A stretch of 64,000 nt of DNA from Thiocapsa marina 5811 (lineage in GTDB: Bacteria; Pseudomonadota; Gammaproteobacteria; Chromatiales; Chromatiaceae): NCBI RefSeq assembly GCF_000223985.1, contig NZ_AFWV01000006.1, positions 62,001 to 126,000 of the forward strand. Reading direction: 5' to 3'. Position numbers and translations under genes: made by a program. The notes under the pieces are model-generated. The model ran no database searches, was not told the DNA's origin, and worked only from the letters and a program-made list of their open reading frames with translations. Numbering within the stretch: position 1 is the stretch's first letter; each line of letters begins with the position of its first letter. Positions 62,345 to 64,000 of this stretch are shown piece after piece.

Positions 62345-62689
62345 ATGACTCAAACCGCCGTCCGCTCCCAGGCCCCGCACAAGCACCGCCCGCTTCCCGT
62401 CGACGAGGACGGGTTCCTGATCGACCCGACGGATTGGAACGCCGGCATGGCCCGTGTCATGGCCGACCTCGACGAGATCGGGCCGCTCGGCCCCGACCAT
62501 TGGTCGATCATTTACTATCTGCGCGAGCACCGCATGACCTACGGCGCCATCCCGCCGGTCTCGCAGATCTGCCGCACCCATGGCATGCAACGCGACGCGG
62601 TGCGCCGACTCTTCGGCTCCTGCCGACAGGCATGGCGCATCGCAGGGTTGCCGCATCCGGGTGATGAAGCCTTGAGCTATATGAGCTAA
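62345..62689 (+). CDS. DsrC/TusE-family protein lacking the redox cysteines
   Basis: The 114-residue protein has the family blocks LPVDEDGFLIDPTDWN, MTYGAIPPVSQICRTHG and the final AWRIAGLPHP arm. Aligned to the DsrC arm, the inner cysteine is replaced by Trp and the terminal Gly-Cys-Val is replaced by a GDEALSYMS tail, so neither redox cysteine is present; Cys76 and Cys93 lie elsewhere. Such members have been proposed to be regulatory (RspA-like). AAGGG precedes the ATG, and a strong promoter lies upstream. Its TAA stop is part of repeat copy M. Confidence 0.8.
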   Translation: MTQTAVRSQAPHKHRPLPVDEDGFLIDPTDWNAGMARVMADLDEIGPLGPDHWSIIYYLREHRMTYGAIPPVSQICRTHGMQRDAVRRLFGSCRQAWRIAGLPHPGDEALSYMS

Positions 62690-62772
62690 ACCCCGTCCGG
62701 AGCAGAATGCATCGTCTTCGCACTGGATCGACGACGGCAGCAAGCATGAACGCCGCAGCGAACGCGGTTTAG
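62686..62772. repeat. 87-base inverted-end repeat, copy M
   Basis: CTAAACCCCGTC at 62686-62697 and GAACGCGGTTTAG ending at 62772 form near-perfect inverted ends; the total is 87 bases. The left end contains the stop (62687-62689) of the DsrC-like gene. Confidence 0.8.
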
Positions 62773-62795
62773 CGTTTAGGTTTCGCCGGGCCGAC

Positions 62796-64000
62796 CTACG
62801 CCACCGACAGGCCTTCCACCCGCTGGAAGCCGCGCGGCAGCAGACGCCCGCGGCGTCCGCGCTCCCCTTGATAGACATCCAGATCGGCCGGCTTCAATGT
62901 CAGCGTCCGTTTGCCCGAGAGCAGCACCAGGCTCCCGCCCTGCGGGACGACGGCGAGCGCGGTCACCAGCTCCTCGCGTGCCGCGACGCGGGCCGAGGGG
63001 ATGCCGATGATCTTGTTGCCCTTGCCCCGCGGCATCTCGGGCAGCTCCGACACCGGGAACAGGAGCAGATGCCCCGCCGTGGTGACGGCCGCGAGCCGGG
63101 CGCCCTCCAAGCCGCCTTCCTCTGCGCTCAGCGCAAGCGGCACCAAGACCTCGGCGCCTTTCGGCAGGCTCAGCACGGCCTTGCCGGCCTTGGCCTTGGC
63201 GAAGAGATCCTCCATTCGGGCGATAAATCCGTATCCGGCATCCGACGCCATCAGGACCCGGCACTCGGGCGCCTCGCCCAACACCGCCACAAAACGCGCA
63301 CCGGCGGGTGGATCCAGTCGCCCGGTCAAAGGCTCGCCCTGTCCCCGCGCCGACGGCAAGCTGTGGGCCGGCAAGGAATAGCTGCGCCCGGTCGAATCGA
63401 GAAAGACCACGCCTTGACTGCTGCGCACCCGCACCGCCATGAGGAAGCGATCCCCGGAGCGGTAGCTCAGCCCGGCCGGATCGACCTCGTGCCCCTTCGC
63501 CGCACGCACCCAACCCTTCTCGGACAGCACCACGGTCACCGGCTCGCTGGGCGCCAGATCGATCTCGTCGATAGCCGCCGCACTGGCCCGAGCGACCAGC
63601 GGCGAGCGCCGCGCATCGCCGTACTTCTCGGCATCCGAGGTGATCTCCTCCGAGATCAGCCGCTTGAGTGCCGACGGATCGCCCAGGATGGCTTGCAGCC
63701 CGTCGCGCTCCACGGCCAGCTCCGCCTGCTCGGCGCGGATCTTCATCTCTTCCAGACGCGCGAGCTGGCGCAACCGGGTGTTGAGCACATAGTCCGCCTG
63801 GGCCTCCGAGAGCGCGAACTGCGCCATGAGCACCGGCTTGGGCTCGTCCTCCCTGCGGACGATACGGATCACCTCGTCGATATTGAGAAAGGCGATCAGC
63901 AAGCCGTCCAAGAGGTGCAGACGCTCCAGGACCTTGTCCAGGCGATGCTGCGAGCGCCGCCGCACCGTCTCGGTGCGGTAGGCCAGCCACTCGACGAGGA
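62796..64000 (-). CDS. parC: DNA topoisomerase IV subunit A, C-terminal part (cut by window edge)
   Basis: The frame is open to the window end and reads [42 protein letters not shown] and [31 protein letters not shown] (each in part). This is the ParC tower and coiled-coil gate region, followed by beta-pinwheel repeats. The 401 visible residues are the C-terminal half; the catalytic tyrosine lies outside. With ParE it decatenates daughter chromosomes. Confidence 0.93.
   Translation of the reverse strand, partial: LVEWLAYRTETVRRRSQHRLDKVLERLHLLDGLLIAFLNIDEVIRIVRREDEPKPVLMAQFALSEAQADYVLNTRLRQLARLEEMKIRAEQAELAVERDGLQAILGDPSALKRLISEEITSDAEKYGDARRSPLVARASAAAIDEIDLAPSEPVTVVLSEKGWVRAAKGHEVDPAGLSYRSGDRFLMAVRVRSSQGVVFLDSTGRSYSLPAHSLPSARGQGEPLTGRLDPPAGARFVAVLGEAPECRVLMASDAGYGFIARMEDLFAKAKAGKAVLSLPKGAEVLVPLALSAEEGGLEGARLAAVTTAGHLLLFPVSELPEMPRGKGNKIIGIPSARVAAREELVTALAVVPQGGSLVLLSGKRTLTLKPADLDVYQGERGRRGRLLPRGFQRVEGLSVA

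Overview
This is a high-GC gammaproteobacterial chromosome segment. The gene set fits a purple sulfur bacterium or a close sulfur-oxidising relative (Chromatiaceae-like). It carries a rhodanese-tusA-dsrE2 sulfur-relay cluster, two DsrC/TusE-family proteins, a full siroheme synthase, and the rpsU-yqeY-dnaG-rpoD macromolecular synthesis operon. The assignment rests on remembered gene content and was not checked by a database search.

Layout. Positions 1-12025 are an accessory region that looks poorer in G+C than the rest (for example 28 G+C in 60 bases at 3061-3120, against 46 in 60 at 33241-33300). It ends at the 3' end of a tRNA-Ile(CAT) gene. It holds two converging gene sets. The plus-strand set (542-3824) encodes a KAS III-like ketoacyl synthase, an SDR reductase, an acyl carrier protein and a GNAT-like protein. 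The minus-strand set (11504 down to 3896) encodes a PqqD-like protein, a 66-residue twin-arginine peptide, an HprK-like kinase, an asparagine synthase-like amidotransferase, a second carrier protein, an AMP-forming ligase, a PrmC-like methyltransferase and an NAD-synthase-like amide ligase. This is the best candidate for an undescribed biosynthetic system. The PqqD-like/peptide/kinase/AsnB part recalls both kinase-containing lasso-peptide loci and the 'HPr-rel-A' cassettes of surface-polymer regions.

12026-24600 is mostly core: tRNA-Ile, rpoD, dnaG, yqeY, rpsU, tRNA-Thr, two proteins sharing a four-cysteine C-terminal domain, trkH, a TPR protein, a FmdB-like zinc ribbon, a DegS-like protease and a PerM-family membrane protein. 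24677-31537 has a LysR regulator, a FadL-type porin, dsrE2-tusA-rhd, cysG, plsY and folB. 31709-41687 holds a SOUL protein, several methyltransferase and DUF proteins, a YbaK deacylase and an APC permease. 41710-48787 has a RES/Xre toxin-antitoxin pair followed by a housekeeping run: rluB, scpB, scpA, trpS, an M50 protease, a YciO protein and a PHP phosphatase. 48992-57863 contains a sigma54-activator relative lacking a recognisable GAFTGA loop, a TauE/SafE protein, a DUF3050 protein, a DsrC-like protein, the feo iron-uptake operon under a likely Fur-controlled promoter, and a CDF metal exporter. 57964-64000 has pqiABC, holC, a cysteine-less DsrC relative and the 3' part of parC.

A second theme is a dispersed intergenic repeat about 87 bases long, with inverted ends close to CTAAACCGCGTC...GACGCGGTTTAG. 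At least eight well-preserved and several degenerate or half copies lie between genes from 21.8 to 62.8 kb. Their ends often form the stop codon of the neighbouring gene.
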